From Ananas comosus (taxonomy: Eukaryota > Streptophyta > Magnoliopsida > Poales > Bromeliaceae), in contig NC_033635.1 of assembly GCF_001540865.1 (NCBI RefSeq), positions 9,239,388-9,303,387 on the forward strand: DNA of 64,000 nt. Direction: 5' to 3'. Below are positions 45,301-58,500 of this stretch, piece after piece. The first letter of the stretch is position 1; every line of letters begins with the position of its first letter. The translations under genes were made by a program, and so were the position numbers. Under the pieces are notes generated by a model. The model searched no databases. It was not told the origin of the DNA and saw nothing but the letters and a program-made list of their open reading frames with translations.

Positions 45301-46588
45301 GGGATGTTTGGTTGTCAGAAATGGTCAAAGTGAAAAAAGTCAATTTCATAAAAGTGACTTATATAAAAGTGATTTTTGAGTTCGATTTTTTGGTTATCTA
45401 TAAAATGAAACATAGAAAATTATAGTTTTATAGTTTCGATTATTTGATTATATATAAATAAGTAAAAATATAAAAAACAACTTATATTCTTAATTTAAAT
45501 TAAAAATTTAAGTAAAAAATTTATATTTAGAATTTAAAATTAAATTTTAAAATTTAAATTTTAACTTAAATATTCATTGAATTTAAAATTAAAATTTAAG
45601 GCATACAATTAAATTTACAATCTAAATTTAAATTTTAAATTACAACTCAATTTTATCTGAGATTAAGTTGTACTATTTGAGACAACATTATTTTGAATGG
45701 TGCAATTTTGTCTTAAACAATGCAACTTTCATCTCAAAATATGCAATTTCGTCTTGTTCTTCTCTCTTCTTTCTCTCAAATAGTGAAATTTAGTCTCAAA
45801 AGAATACAATTTATTTCAAAAATAGTACAACATCTTTTTAAATAGTATAATTTTATCTCAAATAGTGCAACTAACAATGCAATTTATTCTTAAGCAGTGC
45901 AACCTTGGTCTCAAATAGTGCAACTTCATCTTCTTTTTCTTTATTCTTTATTTTTAATTTTTTTAGGAGAAAAATTATATTTTTCTCTATTTTTTTTTCT
46001 TTCACCCTAGGCATCTTTTTCTGTTACCGCACCTCCTCTCTCGCCCTTTGTCGTAGCCGCTGCCGCCTCCGCCCGACGAGCTCTCCCTCTCCGTCGTCCT
46101 CAAAACCTACGACACGCTCGTCGCCCTCGCAGTCACCATCAACGACTATATATTTCACTGCATCGCTATCTGTCCCATATTTGAGCCGGCTCGGCAGAAG
46201 TGTAGGTGAAGCAAGAGAGAGGAACGTGGCATTGACATCGGGGTGGTGGAGAAGGAGGAAAAATGAAAGAAAGTGGGAGGATAAAGAAAAAACGACGAGG
46301 AAGAAGACGAACCGCATGGAAAAAAAACAAGCATGAGAACAAAAAAACAGAGAAAGTGAAATAAGGTTATTTTGCTCAGTTTATTAAAAATTCGGACTGA
46401 ATCTGTAAAATCTGAAAAGACGGCCTACTTTAGCAAAAACTCAAAACCAATGAATTTTTATACAAATTGGCATTAAAAAATTAGGCTTATATATATAATA
46501 ACATTCCAAATCTTATTTCAAATTTAAGTTAAAATGTAATTTTTAAAAAAATTAAAATTAAGACAAAATATAATTTTTTAAATAAGCT
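45301..46588. mobile_element. Low-complexity transposon-like element, copy 1, with GC-rich cargo
   Basis: An AT-rich left arm rich in repeated AGTGCAA/TGCAATTT words (about 45640-45930) leads to a GC-rich core (46020-46320) and an AT-rich right arm (GTTTATTAAAAATTCGG onward). The arms match those at 51190-52260, but the core does not. The core contains an exon-like run with strong C at third positions at about 46050-46160 (DELSLSVVLKTYDTLVALAV). I do not recognise its source. A captured gene fragment is a reasonable inference. The right arm is interrupted by the solo LTR at 46589. Confidence 0.5.
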
Positions 46589-48949
46589 GTCATGCCCCGG
46601 GACCCAGCGGAAGACCGCCCGGTGCGTGTCCAGACCCGCCATACGTCTGCAACATATAAGGCGTCTACAACTAAACGATAAATAAAGCAATAATATACAA
46701 AAATTTAGAGATATCAGAGCATACAACATCTAGGTTCTATGATACAGAGGTATATAGAAGAGCTAAAATTCACTAAGAGCAAACTATGAAGTAGTACAAA
46801 AGGGGTCCAAATACAAATGCTAAACATAAGAACATGGTGGTATCTATACATGGATACAAGCTCTCTCACCTTCCCTAATAAAACACAAAAGAGAGAGAAC
46901 CACCTAAAGCAAAGAGTAAACTCCTAGGTATCTAGCTAGCAATCCCCTTGCCGCGATCCCGTGCCTCCACCGGTGTAGAGGGCTCTGAAAGAAAATCATA
47001 AAACTGGGGCGTGAGAACTATTAAATAATAGTTCCCAATGGGTAATTACTGACTTCAGTGAAATGCACCACTAGGCCCAAAAGCTGAAGAAAATAAGTGC
47101 AAGTATATAACTGAATGAACAATAAGCATTTAAACATGAATAACTTGCTAAACCATTATGTCACCACTTAGCATGATTTTGCATAAGTATGAATGCTATT
47201 CTAATATGAATATGCATGAGTATAATCAACATGATGTCCACAATGTAAATAGTACAATGTCATTGTTTACTAGCTGTCTAGTTGTCGATTTACATTTTAG
47301 TTCCACTTGTTCCAAGTCACATAGGACCTACCCGTGGGTAGTCCGGCTTGTGCCGTGCCTAATGGCTCCATGGTAGTCAACATCCTTACTCTAGGAATGA
47401 GCCTCCCCACGGCATCCCATTTCGGCGCCCAATTCCGCACGGACGAACATATGTCGCGATAGCTATCTCCGGAGTGCAGGCTTGTGGGGAGCGACCCTCA
47501 CAAGCATGTGCGAATGAGCACAATGGCAAACAAACGTAAAAGTCCGTCTCAAGTCCAATGTCATCATGTCTAAAACATGGAATATAGTCAATGTCTCAAT
47601 AGCCTATCACTAAGTCATCATGTTGCAGTTTACCTTTTTACTAGGTTGAGTGCCTCTTTATGGCACTTTTGTCCATTATGTCCAAACATGAGTTTTGTGT
47701 CCAAGAGTACATAATTCTAGTCATTTTCATCACATGAGACATATTTCCAACTTACAGGGAAGAATAATATTCATATGCACGAGTAATACACATAGCCCTC
47801 TACTACATAGAGTCGATTTTTCATGAAATATAGCACATGCATTTTAAGTATTTTAAAATTCATAAAAATCATATCTAGCATGAATATGCATGCATTTCGA
47901 TGATACGATAATTATTAACGACATAGGAGAAGATTTCTCCCATTCCAATGAAGCCAAACCCACCGAAACTCTTAGTCGCCCTTCATTTGCGCCGACGAAG
48001 GTGCCCACTACTCTCCTAGCACCCTAAAGGTAATATAAAGAGAGTTAAACGAACGTTACGAACACAAGCAAACTCAAACATTAACCGCCTTAAGCAAAAG
48101 GGTGAAAACTCACCTATAATGAAGAAAATCTCTCACGATCTCCGAATGAGAGTTAGAGGCCCTCAAATCCAACCTATACAAAAGTTCTAAACTAATCAAA
48201 TAGGTTCTAGAAGCTACTAATCCAAGATCCCCAAAATAAACCCCAAATCTCATTTCTAGGGTTTCATCTCATGAAATTTACCAAATCATTGATCAAAGAG
48301 AAGATTAAGCTTACTAACCTCTCTAGAACTCCAAATCAAGTTAGCAAGTGAGCTAGGGTTGAAGTTCTCCCTCCAAATGAGCTCCAACAAAAGCTTCAAA
48401 GCTTTTCCAATGGTGGAATCCCAACAAAGAGCAAAGAGAGGAGATCAAAACAAGCTAAACCAAGCAAAATGGAGCAAAAATTCAAGGGAGAAGACCTCAC
48501 TTGGGTTCTCCACGAAATAGGGTTCAAAGGAGCTCTCTGAGGGGGCTGGGGGGTGTTTTATAGGGTTGCAATAATTGCAAATACACCCTCCAACAAAAAC
48601 AGCATGCACTGCACTGTGTACCGGTACAAAGGTTGGCAGACAGCAAACCCGAGCCTCGGGTTGACAGAAAAACTCATCGTGTACAGGTACACTTCCGATG
48701 TTGTACCGGTACACTTTGTATTCCGGTACAACCTTGATGCTGTAACGGTACACTTCCCTGCCGAGCCCAACCTGAGAGTAGCCAATAATCCTCACTTTAG
48801 AGACTTCGGTGCTGAGTTCTAAACCTCGATTCTCGGGACGCGAGTCATAGGTCGGAACATCGTCGACGACCCTCTAGAAAACCTGAAAAAACTCGAAACA
48901 CAAATCAAACACTCGAACCTCGCAATTTGCAAAGGTCCAGTGCGTTACA
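46589..48949 (-). mobile_element. Solo gypsy LTR (subfamily A/E), minus, TSD TAAGC
   Basis: A complete 2,361-bp LTR from TGTCATGCCCCGGGACC to GTGCGTTACA, flanked by TAAGC on both sides (46584-46588 and 48950-48954). It shares most blocks with the plus LTR at 37656-39443. A cluster of ACCGGTAC words lies at 48616-48757. No coding region. Confidence 0.95.
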
Positions 48950-48954
48950 TAAGC

Positions 48955-49191
48955 CCTTCACTTTTGATGACTTTGAAATTTTTTAAGGCATGTTAGGTTT
49001 GCCGAAAGTGAAGCATCGAAAGTTGGCACTTTTAAAAAGTGACGTCTTTTCGGTTGTTTGATTTGTGAAAGTGAATATGAAAGTCACTTTACGAAAGTCG
49101 GCTGATAAAGTGAGTTATAACTAAATCTAACTTTTTTTTTTTTATTTTGGCTCAAAAAATTCAGAAGTCATCGATAGCGGAGAGCTTAACT
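48955..49191. other. Repeat-like flank between two solo LTRs
   Basis: AT-rich sequence with repeated AAAGTGA/AAAGTCACTTT words, related to 45310-45370. No gene. Confidence 0.5.
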
Positions 49192-49196
49192 AAAAG

Positions 49197-51184
49197 TGTC
49201 ACGCCCCGGATTACCATATTCCCTGGGCTCGCCAACAGACCCGCCGTATATATAGGGATTTTTCGTATATACGAAGCGATAGCTGTACCTGCAAACAGAT
49301 AATAGCTACAACAAGGAGTAGATAATAGCTACAACAAGGAGTATAGAGCTGCTAAAATCGAAACACACATATATATATAAAAAGGCCAATTGTACATACA
49401 AGTTTCAAAATACAACCACCTCTCAAAAAGTAAAACAAAATACAACTGTATGTACATGGCGACATCCTAAAACTATCTCAGGCAGGGATACTCCTTTAGT
49501 AAAGTGACCGGGGAAGATAGGCATCTAGCTCGCGATTCCCTTATCTCGATCAGAAGCAGCAGCAGCAACGGATGGCTCTGCAAAAAGGTGGCAACATTGG
49601 GTATGAGAACTACTGCAAAACAGAGTAATCCTTAGTGGGTACCGTCACCGATCCCAACGGCCTACCCACTAAGTCTACAGTACGGGTAATAAACTGATAG
49701 GTAATAGGATAGTAAAATAAACTAGAAGAAACTTTACAGCTAAATGCCACTATATTATCGCTATCCATACCCTACTCTCAGTGGACATGTAAATGTTTCA
49801 CTAGCTACAAATCAGCCACAATTGACCCAATCTCAAAGGACCGCCAACTAGCCAGTCCAGCCTATGCCCAATCTATACTGCACACCACCTATAGGGGTGG
49901 CCAGTCCAAGAAAATTGCCCAAACGGGATTACTGCGACATCAACGGAAGAAAAGCCTCACTACGGAGCGGCACTTATGGGTGCGACCCAACCGAGTATAC
50001 AAGAGTGTCTCTTTTGAGCTCAATCAAGCTCACACAGGCTATAGTTAATACAAATGGGTCAAACTGATCTAACAACCAAGGCTCACATGCCTTCGGCACA
50101 ATTTGATACAAGATGTAAGAATCTGAGTCCACCGTCAACCTCGACGGCACTCGATAGTACAAAACAGCCTAACTTTACTGTAAAACGAGCTTGGCCCCTC
50201 AGCACGAGCGTAATCTCAACCTACAATAGCCTAAGTATCTACGATGCACTAACAGTGGTGATGCAAAAGAAAATTCAGCTCTTGAAGCTAAATCTGTTAA
50301 CTTTTTAAAAAATAACAAGTGTAAGTTTAATAAGTTTTCTTCTAAGTCAAATCTCAGTTTAGCAGATGATAATCATCATAAATTAACTAAGCATGCTCCA
50401 AAACTTAGACTTCATCTATAACATGCAAATATACAGTTTGAGCTATTAAACGGATGATTATATGCAAAACTATACATGCTGGGGTTTCGAATACTTAGAA
50501 GAAATTTTGAAGGTTTCGGATAACATTAACCCACATTAAACGCAACTTCAACAAAAGCAAGAAGTCGATGGGGAAGACCCTGCAAAAGATTTGCCTCAAA
50601 ACGGGCTAAATCAGGTTGCTGTCAAGATCTGGACTCTCATGTAGCAACTTCTGGGCGCCCAGAATCTGAGCCCAGAACAGCAAGCTGGCAGCTTCAGCCC
50701 ACAAGGGTTCAACATGAAAATTAATCCAATTCTCAAGTCCAAAAGCAGTGAAACTTCACTCTTCTCACCCCAAAAGACTAAAGAGTAGTTTTCCAGGTTC
50801 CTCACCAAAATTGAGCTCGAAATGATCACCCGAAAGCCTTCAAATCCATTCGGGCCCACTTCTGGATGCCCAGAACCTGCATCCAGCACTTCAGCACTTA
50901 AGCAAACATGCTACTCAGCTCAATCTGAGAATTCTAGCTTATAAAATCAGTGGGGATGGGTAAAAAACCTTCCAAATAGAGTGGAGAATCAATTCAAATC
51001 CATCAATAAGCTTTTCATAAAAATCTGGACTCAAAAATCTAAGAAGTCAATCAAAACTCCCGAAAATCAATGCATAAGCTCAATTATCCAAAATCTGAGC
51101 TAAAATTCACCTTTCCAATCTCGATTTCAGGTGAGGAAAGCTTCTAAACCAGTAAAGGATGATGGAAAACCAACTCCCACTTCA
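49197..51184 (-). mobile_element. Probable solo LTR (subfamily F), minus, TSD AAAAG
   Basis: The left end is TGTCACGCCCCGGATTACC at 49197. The proposed right end is CCCACTTCA at 51184, giving TG...CA termini, with AAAAG on both sides (49192-49196, 51185-51189). Because AAAAG is low complexity and the 5' terminus differs from the TGTA start of its relatives, the right boundary is less certain. No coding domain inside. Confidence 0.6.
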
Positions 51185-51189
51185 AAAAG

Positions 51190-52260
51190 TAAACTGCATC
51201 CTTTAAAATAAAAGTTACACTCTTTAAACGAAAGTTGCACTCTTTGAAACAGTGTAACAAGAGGAAAAATAATGCAACAAGAGGAGAAACAGTATAAATA
51301 TCTCTTAAAGGGGTGCTTTTTACATCTCAAAGAGTGCAAGAAGAGAAAAAACAGTGTAAATATCTCTCAAAGAGTGCAACTTTCGTTTAAAGAGTGTAAC
51401 TTTCATCTTAAAGGATACAGTTTACATCTCAAAGAGTGCAATAAAAGTAGAAATAGTGTAAATATCTTTCAAAGAGTGTAATTTTTTTTAAAGAGTGTAA
51501 TTTTCATCTTAAAGGATACAGTTTATATCTTAAATAGTGCAACTTATGTCCATAATAGTGCAACGTTCTTTTAAAATAGTGCAATTTTATTTTAACGGTA
51601 CAATTTCATCTTCATCTTTTTTTTTTTATAATTTTTTGTCTTTATTTTTTTTTTCTTCTTTCTTTTACAATTTTTTTTTGGTCACCCCTTTCTGCCAATG
51701 GCCACGGCGCTGGCGATGACGCTGCTAAGGACCCCCTCGCTTCGAGGCTACGGCGCCGCAGCGACCTCTATGGTGTCGGCATCGACGAAGATGCGTCGTC
51801 GTCGGAGGCGGCAGAGAAGGAGGGAGAGGGAAAGGACGAGAAGGGCGGGGAAGAGCGAGAGAGGGTGAGAGAGATGTCGTTGTCGGAGACGGTGGAGAAG
51901 AGCCGGAGAGGGAAAAAAAAAAGAAGAGTCGCAGCGCGGCTTCGGCGGGGTCGGAGGCGAGGAAGGTGGGGGTTGCGCGGGCAAGGGCGAGGGCGAGAGC
52001 GAGAGTATGAGGGCGAGAGGCGAGGCGGGTCGTTTCTGCCTCCGTTGCTTTCTTCGGCGAGAGGAAAAAAAATGAACGAGAGAAAAAAAAAAAAGAGAGA
52101 GAAAGAGGAGAGAGAAAAAATAATAAGAGTATTTTGATCCGTTTATTGTAAATTTGGTCCAAATCTACAAAATTGAAAAAAGTGACTCATTTTTATAAAA
52201 GCGCAAAACTAATAGATTTTTTACGCAAATTGACCTTATTTTTGCAAACTAAATAATTAA
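51190..52260. mobile_element. Low-complexity transposon-like element, copy 2, with different GC-rich cargo
   Basis: The left arm consists of repeated AAAGAGTGCAACTTTC and CTTAAAGGATACAGTTTA words (51190-51600). A GC-rich core follows (51700-52070) and then a right arm matching copy 1 (GTTTATTGTAAATTTGG, CAAAACTAATAGATTTTT). The core is unrelated to that of copy 1. Frames in the core are Arg/Gly- or Ser/Pro-rich and not convincing genes. It ends just upstream of the DENND6-like gene. Confidence 0.5.
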
Positions 52261-52439
52261 TAAGCCGTTACTTTTTGCAATTTTACTTTTTAATGTTTCA
52301 TTTTTCGTGAGTCAAATATGTCCTTATTGCAGGTGATCCATCCCGACGCCAGCCGGGAACATCACTCAGCCAGCCCTGTACCCACACCAGCAAGATTGCA
52401 GCCAGCCCGCGGACCAGCATCTCTCTTGCATCTGCAATA

Positions 52440-52475
52440 CTACAGCCTCCTTCTTCTTCTTCTTCTTCTTCCCCA
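52440..52475 (+). repeat. CTT microsatellite in the DENND6 leader
   Basis: A (CTT) run lies about 65-90 bp before the ATG at 52538, probably in the 5' UTR. Pyrimidine-rich leaders are common in plant genes. Confidence 0.8.
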
Positions 52476-52537
52476 CCCGCAGCAAATCTCTCCCCGAAAA
52501 TGCCCCCGAATTCTCCTCCCGCTCCCGCCCAGATCTC

Positions 52538-55500
52538 ATGATGAGCCACGCCCCGTCCCTCTCGGCGAGCTCCGTGGCGGCGGCGGCGGCGGGGCCGGAC
52601 CCGGCGGCGCTCCGGCGGTGGGTGGCGGCCTTCTGCATCATCCGCTTCGACCTGGAGCAGGGGCAGGTGGTCGAGGAGTGCTACCCTCCCTCCGCCCTCC
52701 CCCCCGACCTCCTCCTCCTCGCCGCCTTCTCCTCCTTCCCCGACTCCACCTCCCACCACCTCCCCCGCCACCGCTCCTCCCTCCACGACTCCCTCTTCTC
52801 CTTCCGCCTCCCCTCCCCCCACCACCACATCAACAATAATAATACCGACACCGACACCGATGGCGAAGAAGAAGAAGGCGACGGCTTCCTCTACGGATTC
52901 GTGTTCAACCGGCAGCGGCAGGACCCGCGGCTGCCGCGCGGGGGCGAGCAGAAGTCGGTAGTGATACTTTCCCACCTTCCCTTCTCGTCCGTCTTCCGGC
53001 TCCTGCTCCAGATCCTCGGCCCGCTCTGCTTCGACCTCGGCCCCTCCGCGCTCTCCCTCGTCGCCTCCCACGTCGCCTCCTGGCCGCCCCCCTCCCCCGG
53101 CCACCACCCCATGTCCCTCCCCATCGGCTCCGCCTCCCTCCGCGTCCTCCTCCCCGACGCCGCCGCCGCCCTCTTCCCCGACTCCGACCTCTTCTCCTCC
53201 TTCCGCGGCCTCCTCCTCCACCTCTGGACCCTCTGGGAGCTCGTCCTCATCGCCGCCCCCCTCCTCGTCGTCGCCCCCTCCCCTCCCCAGTGCTCCGACG
53301 CCGTCGCCGCCCTCGTCAGCCTCGTCGCCCCCCTCCGCTGCCGCGCCGACTTCCGCCCCTACTTCACCATCCACGACCCCGACTTCCCCCGCCTCAATTC
53401 CCTCCCCGACGGCCTCCCCTTCCCCCCCATGCTCCTCGGCGTCACCAACCTCTTCTTCCTCCGCGCCCTCAAATCCATCCCCAACGTCATCTCCGTCGGC
53501 TCCCCCGCCCCCTCCTCCTCGCGTCTCCTCCCCCCTGCCTCCTCTACCGCCGGCACCGCTACCGCTGCCGCTGCCGCGAAGAAATTCTCCCCTTCCCGCC
53601 TGCTGAATGCCGTCAAGCTGCGCAGAGACGGCCCGCTCTGCCTCATGACCGAGCACAGGGAAGCCTTCTGGAGTGCGTATGCCCCGGCCACGAAGCCCGA
53701 CACCGCCGTGCTCAACAGGCTGGTCGACGCGGGGGTGTCTCCGAGGATCGAGGAGTCGATGTCGGTCGTTAACAACGAGATTCTCCGGCGGCACTTCTTG
53801 GAGCTGACCACCAACTTCCTCGCCCCCTTCGGGCCCTATTTGAGAGCCACCGCTCCGTCGGAAGGGAGCTCGCCTTTCGTGGATCCCCCGCCCTTGCCGC
53901 CGTTCCGTGCCGACGAGTTTCTGGATGGTTTGGCCGCGAGAGGTCCCGGCAAGTTCTTGTCCAAAAGGATGAGGTCTAATTGGTTGGACTTATACAGGTA
54001 GGTAATTACGGCGAGCACCGGATGGATTTAGGTCTCATTGCTCAGTTGTTGAACACGGGTCTTCGTGGTTTTCGTGCAGGCGATTCTTGGAAGGGCGAAA
54101 TTTCATGCCGTGGTTCCAAAAAAGGCGAGCCGCTGCTGAACAAGAGCAACAGAGAGTGTGGAGGGAGGCTAGGATGAGCGTGGACGTACAGAAGCTTATA
54201 TCGAAAATGTCCGAGTTGGAGAGAGTTGATTTGTTTAATGCTGTCGAGAAGCACCTTCTTAGAGAGGTTCAGGTAACGTTCCTCCCTTGACGAGCAGTGA
54301 ACAATGAAATCTATCTTTCTCCTGTTTTGACCAACGGAATTTCAGATGATTGCTCAAGCTGTATGTTATATATTATAGTAGCGTAAGTGCGTAACAAGAA
54401 AAACTTATGCAAACATTTTTTTTTTCTGTTTGGCCAGTATGGTGGCATGAGTAGTAACTAGTAACCTCAATTATTTGTCGAAATGATGTCGGCAAATGTC
54501 TACAATTATAGAGCTACATCTTGTCCTTTTTCACTCTCATAGTTTGTCACAAGATTCCATGAGATCTCAAGCTCTTAACACTCTTATTAAAAACTCTTTT
54601 TTTTTTTTTTTTTTTCCTATGGAGCTTTTTTAGATCTTATTTGAAGCTTTCCTTTATCCTTTTGTATATAGAGTCCTAATTCTTAAATTTTATTATTAAT
54701 CTGCTTCTTTAACTTCATGAAATAGTGTTTCCTAATGGTTACTAGTTATTTTCCTATCAAGTGTATAACTGAGACGACACTAAAAACACCTTCAATGCAG
54801 TAGCAACATAAAGTACTTTTTAGGTTTTTGTGAATGTCTGTTTCCCTATAATTTGAGATCATTTCCTTTATTCTGAGAGAAAACCAGAAGGTACTATTCG
54901 CAGTTCAATGCAAGGATTTAAGTGCCGTGGCACGGGGTCGTGCCGGAAACTTGCCGGCACGGTACGACACGGTGCGTGTCGAGCTGTGCCGATTCGTGCT
55001 AGTCAAAAAAATTCTTGTGTATCGACACATAATAGCATGAAATATTTATTTTCTTTAGTAACAAAATATTCTAACTATTTATTGTGTCTTTTTATCACAT
55101 CTTTTGAATTTCATTGAGGAAATTACTTACTAATTCAAAGAATAGAAGGTTTTGAGCTGTGCCAGCGGCACGGAGTCTGTATCGTGCTGATATCTTGTTG
55201 GCATGGTAGATACGGTCCGTGCCGACGGGCACTTAAAACCTTGGTTCAATGTTTAGTCACCGATTTATAAAACTCACGTGCCAAACATGGCTTGAAGTTT
55301 CACTGTAAACTCCAAAAGAAAAACTGAAACCGAAATGTTTTAGTCTGTGCTGATTGGAAACTGGAATCCAATTTGAACCAAGATATTCCTCTATTAGTTA
55401 GAGTAGATCTACAGAAAGGCTTGTATGTAGACGGTAGTTAAAATTGACTGCTGTAGCTTATAGTGTCTAATTTGATTCATATATGTGATACATATTGTAT

Positions 55501-58500
55501 TACTTTTATTCTATTTTTTTCATCTCTGCGACAAGATGCAACTAGAATTTAACTGCTTTAATCATAACAACAACTTAAAAGAGTTAAGACATCACTTTAC
55601 ATAATAAATTTGAGAAATTTAGTTCTGTTGTGATTGTTTCAATTTGTAATACTTATTTTGTATGTTTGAAATGCTTCAACATTCGAAACTGAATGGTGAT
55701 ACTGTTGAAACCGAAAATATGGAAGCCTACACTGAAACCGAAACTAAAAACGAGGTTTTGAACCTTGATGAAAAACATGTGATGTAAAAAAATTTAGGAA
55801 ACTATCCTTGTTAGGATGGAACAGTCGGTTGCACTATTTCATGAAGTGAAAAGGGGCAAAATTAAAACTAGTAGTTTAGGGGTCTGCTCGTAGGACACCA
55901 CGTGTATTTGAAGAGGGGCAAAATTAAAACTAGTAGTTTAGGGGTCTGCTCGTAGGACACCTCGTGTATTTGTCCCAAGAGTAGTTACACACGTTGGAAC
56001 ACCATGTATCCAACCTATCCATCAGTTTGGGCAGCAATTTGTATTACAGTTCATTCTAGGGCTTAATGTTTTTCAGTGGCATGCCTTCCAATTTACAACC
56101 TTTTACATGTGGCATTTTTGCCATCCCCTCCCTTCTAAGACTTACCGAACATAGGACATGTACGTATTTTGGTTTCTTATTGACAAACCATTTTAGTTAG
56201 TTTGTCTCCATATCTAGTGCCGAAGTGACTATTTTGTTCTACTATTTGATAAGAAGATAGGAGGCGCGAGGCGCAAAAACACGCAAGGCTCTTCTAGAGC
56301 TTAGGCGTGAGGCACACTGAGGCGCCTGCCACAGGAAAGCAAGGCGCACATTTACTAAGCATAGTTTAGTTCGATGTTCTACATAAAAAACCCAAAATAA
56401 CCATACAAAAAACAAAATAACCATAAAAAGTAAAGAAAAAAGTATACTTCAACTTTCAACTTAAAACTTAAAAGTTATTGTGGTGCCAATGTTCTCATTT
56501 GGTCGTTCTTCAAGCATCATCCTCATACTCATCTTCATCCTCATTACTTGCATCGCCATAATCTTCCTCTTCTTCAGATTCTTCATCCCCAATATCCTCG
56601 TCTTCTTTTGTATCCCCAAAATCAACCCAATCTGGCTCTACATCAATGGATAAACAGAAGATTTGGGAGTATAGAGGCAATACTTCCTTGGCTGTTGCTG
56701 CCGCCGATGCTTGTTTCTGCTGCCGCTGTTGGTTGTTCTTGCTGCCGCCGCTGCTTGTTTCTGCTGCCGCTGTTGGTTGTTCTTGCTGCCGCTGCTGCTG
56801 CCTGCTTGCTACCACTATTGCTGGCCTCTGCTGCTTGATTCCACTGCTTTGTTACTGATTCCTGCTGCTACCGCTGCTGTTTGGGATGTTCAACAGTTAG
56901 GACATGGGAGAACACGAGTGGGAGAGGAGCGGCTAATATTTTTAGGGTTTTTTGGATTACTTTTAGGATTTCTTTAAATATGCTAACAAGTATAATAATC
57001 AAACCCAGAACCCGACAACCCAAAAACTTGAACCATAAATCCTTCTAAACTTAAATATTGTAAGGCATGCTTGAGGCGTGCGCTTCAGAGCCTAGGTGCG
57101 AGCCTTAGCAACAGCATTGCGTCTCACTATTGCTAAGGCGTTGAGGCCCGCGCCTCGTGCCTAGGCGCTGAGGTGCTCGCCTCAGGCGTGCTTTTTCAAA
57201 CTATCATCAGAATGACTTCCAATGGAGCTCTATTATCAGTTCTCGCCTCAGCCGCGCCTTTTCAAACTATGATTAGAATGACTTCCAATGGAGCTCTGTT
57301 GATTTTTGAGAAGAAACTTAAGAGCATCAAATTACAGACTAATACAGATCTAAGTTGGACAAAAATAGGTCTTTGTCTCCCTATGCTGATTGTCAACCTC
57401 TTTTAAGTTTCTTTTGCCAAGTTATATGCAAATTCTAAGTTTCAAAAATAGGTTGGATTAGGGGAGTAGACAAAAAAAAATGTTAGATAGCAGAAGTTTT
57501 TTTTCTTTTTACTTTCAAATAAAGTTGGATGCATCTGATTAAAATGTTCGAATAACTCCAGCTGCTTTCAGTTACCCATCCTTTGGGGCTCTTATGAGGT
57601 GCCTGCTTTTCTCTCTTCTTTATTTCTTAAGCATGGATTCCTTATTCTTAAGGTTAGTTTGTGGTTTTAGTTATATTTGTCATACCATAGTATTTCCTCC
57701 TCTTCTGGTGCGACATTATGTATTGCTGAAAATTTAAAAATAAATGCTTTTCTTAAACTTTGAAATCTTTCTTTGATACTTTCGTTGTTTCACTTCTCGC
57801 GATATGCACTTTTCTTTTACGAATTAGCTGCATCAGTTCTCTTATTATTCTCTTTGTTGTCCAAGCTAGCAAACTAAGAGAGCTGCTCTAAACAATATTT
57901 GAGAGAAGATGACTTGGGTGTTTTTTTAGTACGTAATTGATTTCATTGTAAGAAAACATAACTTTTATAAATATGAACTATATTTTTTTTATGGAACTGA
58001 TTTCAAATGGATTAATGCAGATAGAAGATGGGTCTTAAAATTAATGATCCAGAGAAAACATTTTGATTGGCTTGTAGGTTTGAAATCATGATGTTGTCTG
58101 TTATAGTGACGTCAAAATCCAATTTCAACCTAAACTTGAGTGATTGTGACAAGGATGACAATTCTTAGTTTATTTTTTGTAGCGTTTGCCATATTTTCAT
58201 GTCGAGAAGCCGTACAACACCATTTGTAGGGATATGTCCTTCATGGGTAGTCATTAGTTTGATTCTTGGAGTTGCCTGGTAACAGTCTTTCAATTAGTAC
58301 TAGGCCCCTAACAGGTCTCTAGAGAATTTAATGAATATCAGCAAGAAATGGAGATATCTTTTCGACATTGTTCGCTGTTATTCATCTGAGATCTTAGGCA
58401 GTAGAAATGTTGTGGGTAATGTTATTACATTTGTAAACAGCTGTTAATACTTTAAGAGGATGTCAAACAGTGTTTCTAGCTCTTTGATATCAGATGTAAA

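Noticed and set aside
52298..53794. A 498-codon minus-strand frame rich in Gly, Glu and Val
   Set aside because: It is the antisense shadow of the GC-rich DENND6 exon 1, which has recognisable DENN motifs and proper splice sites.
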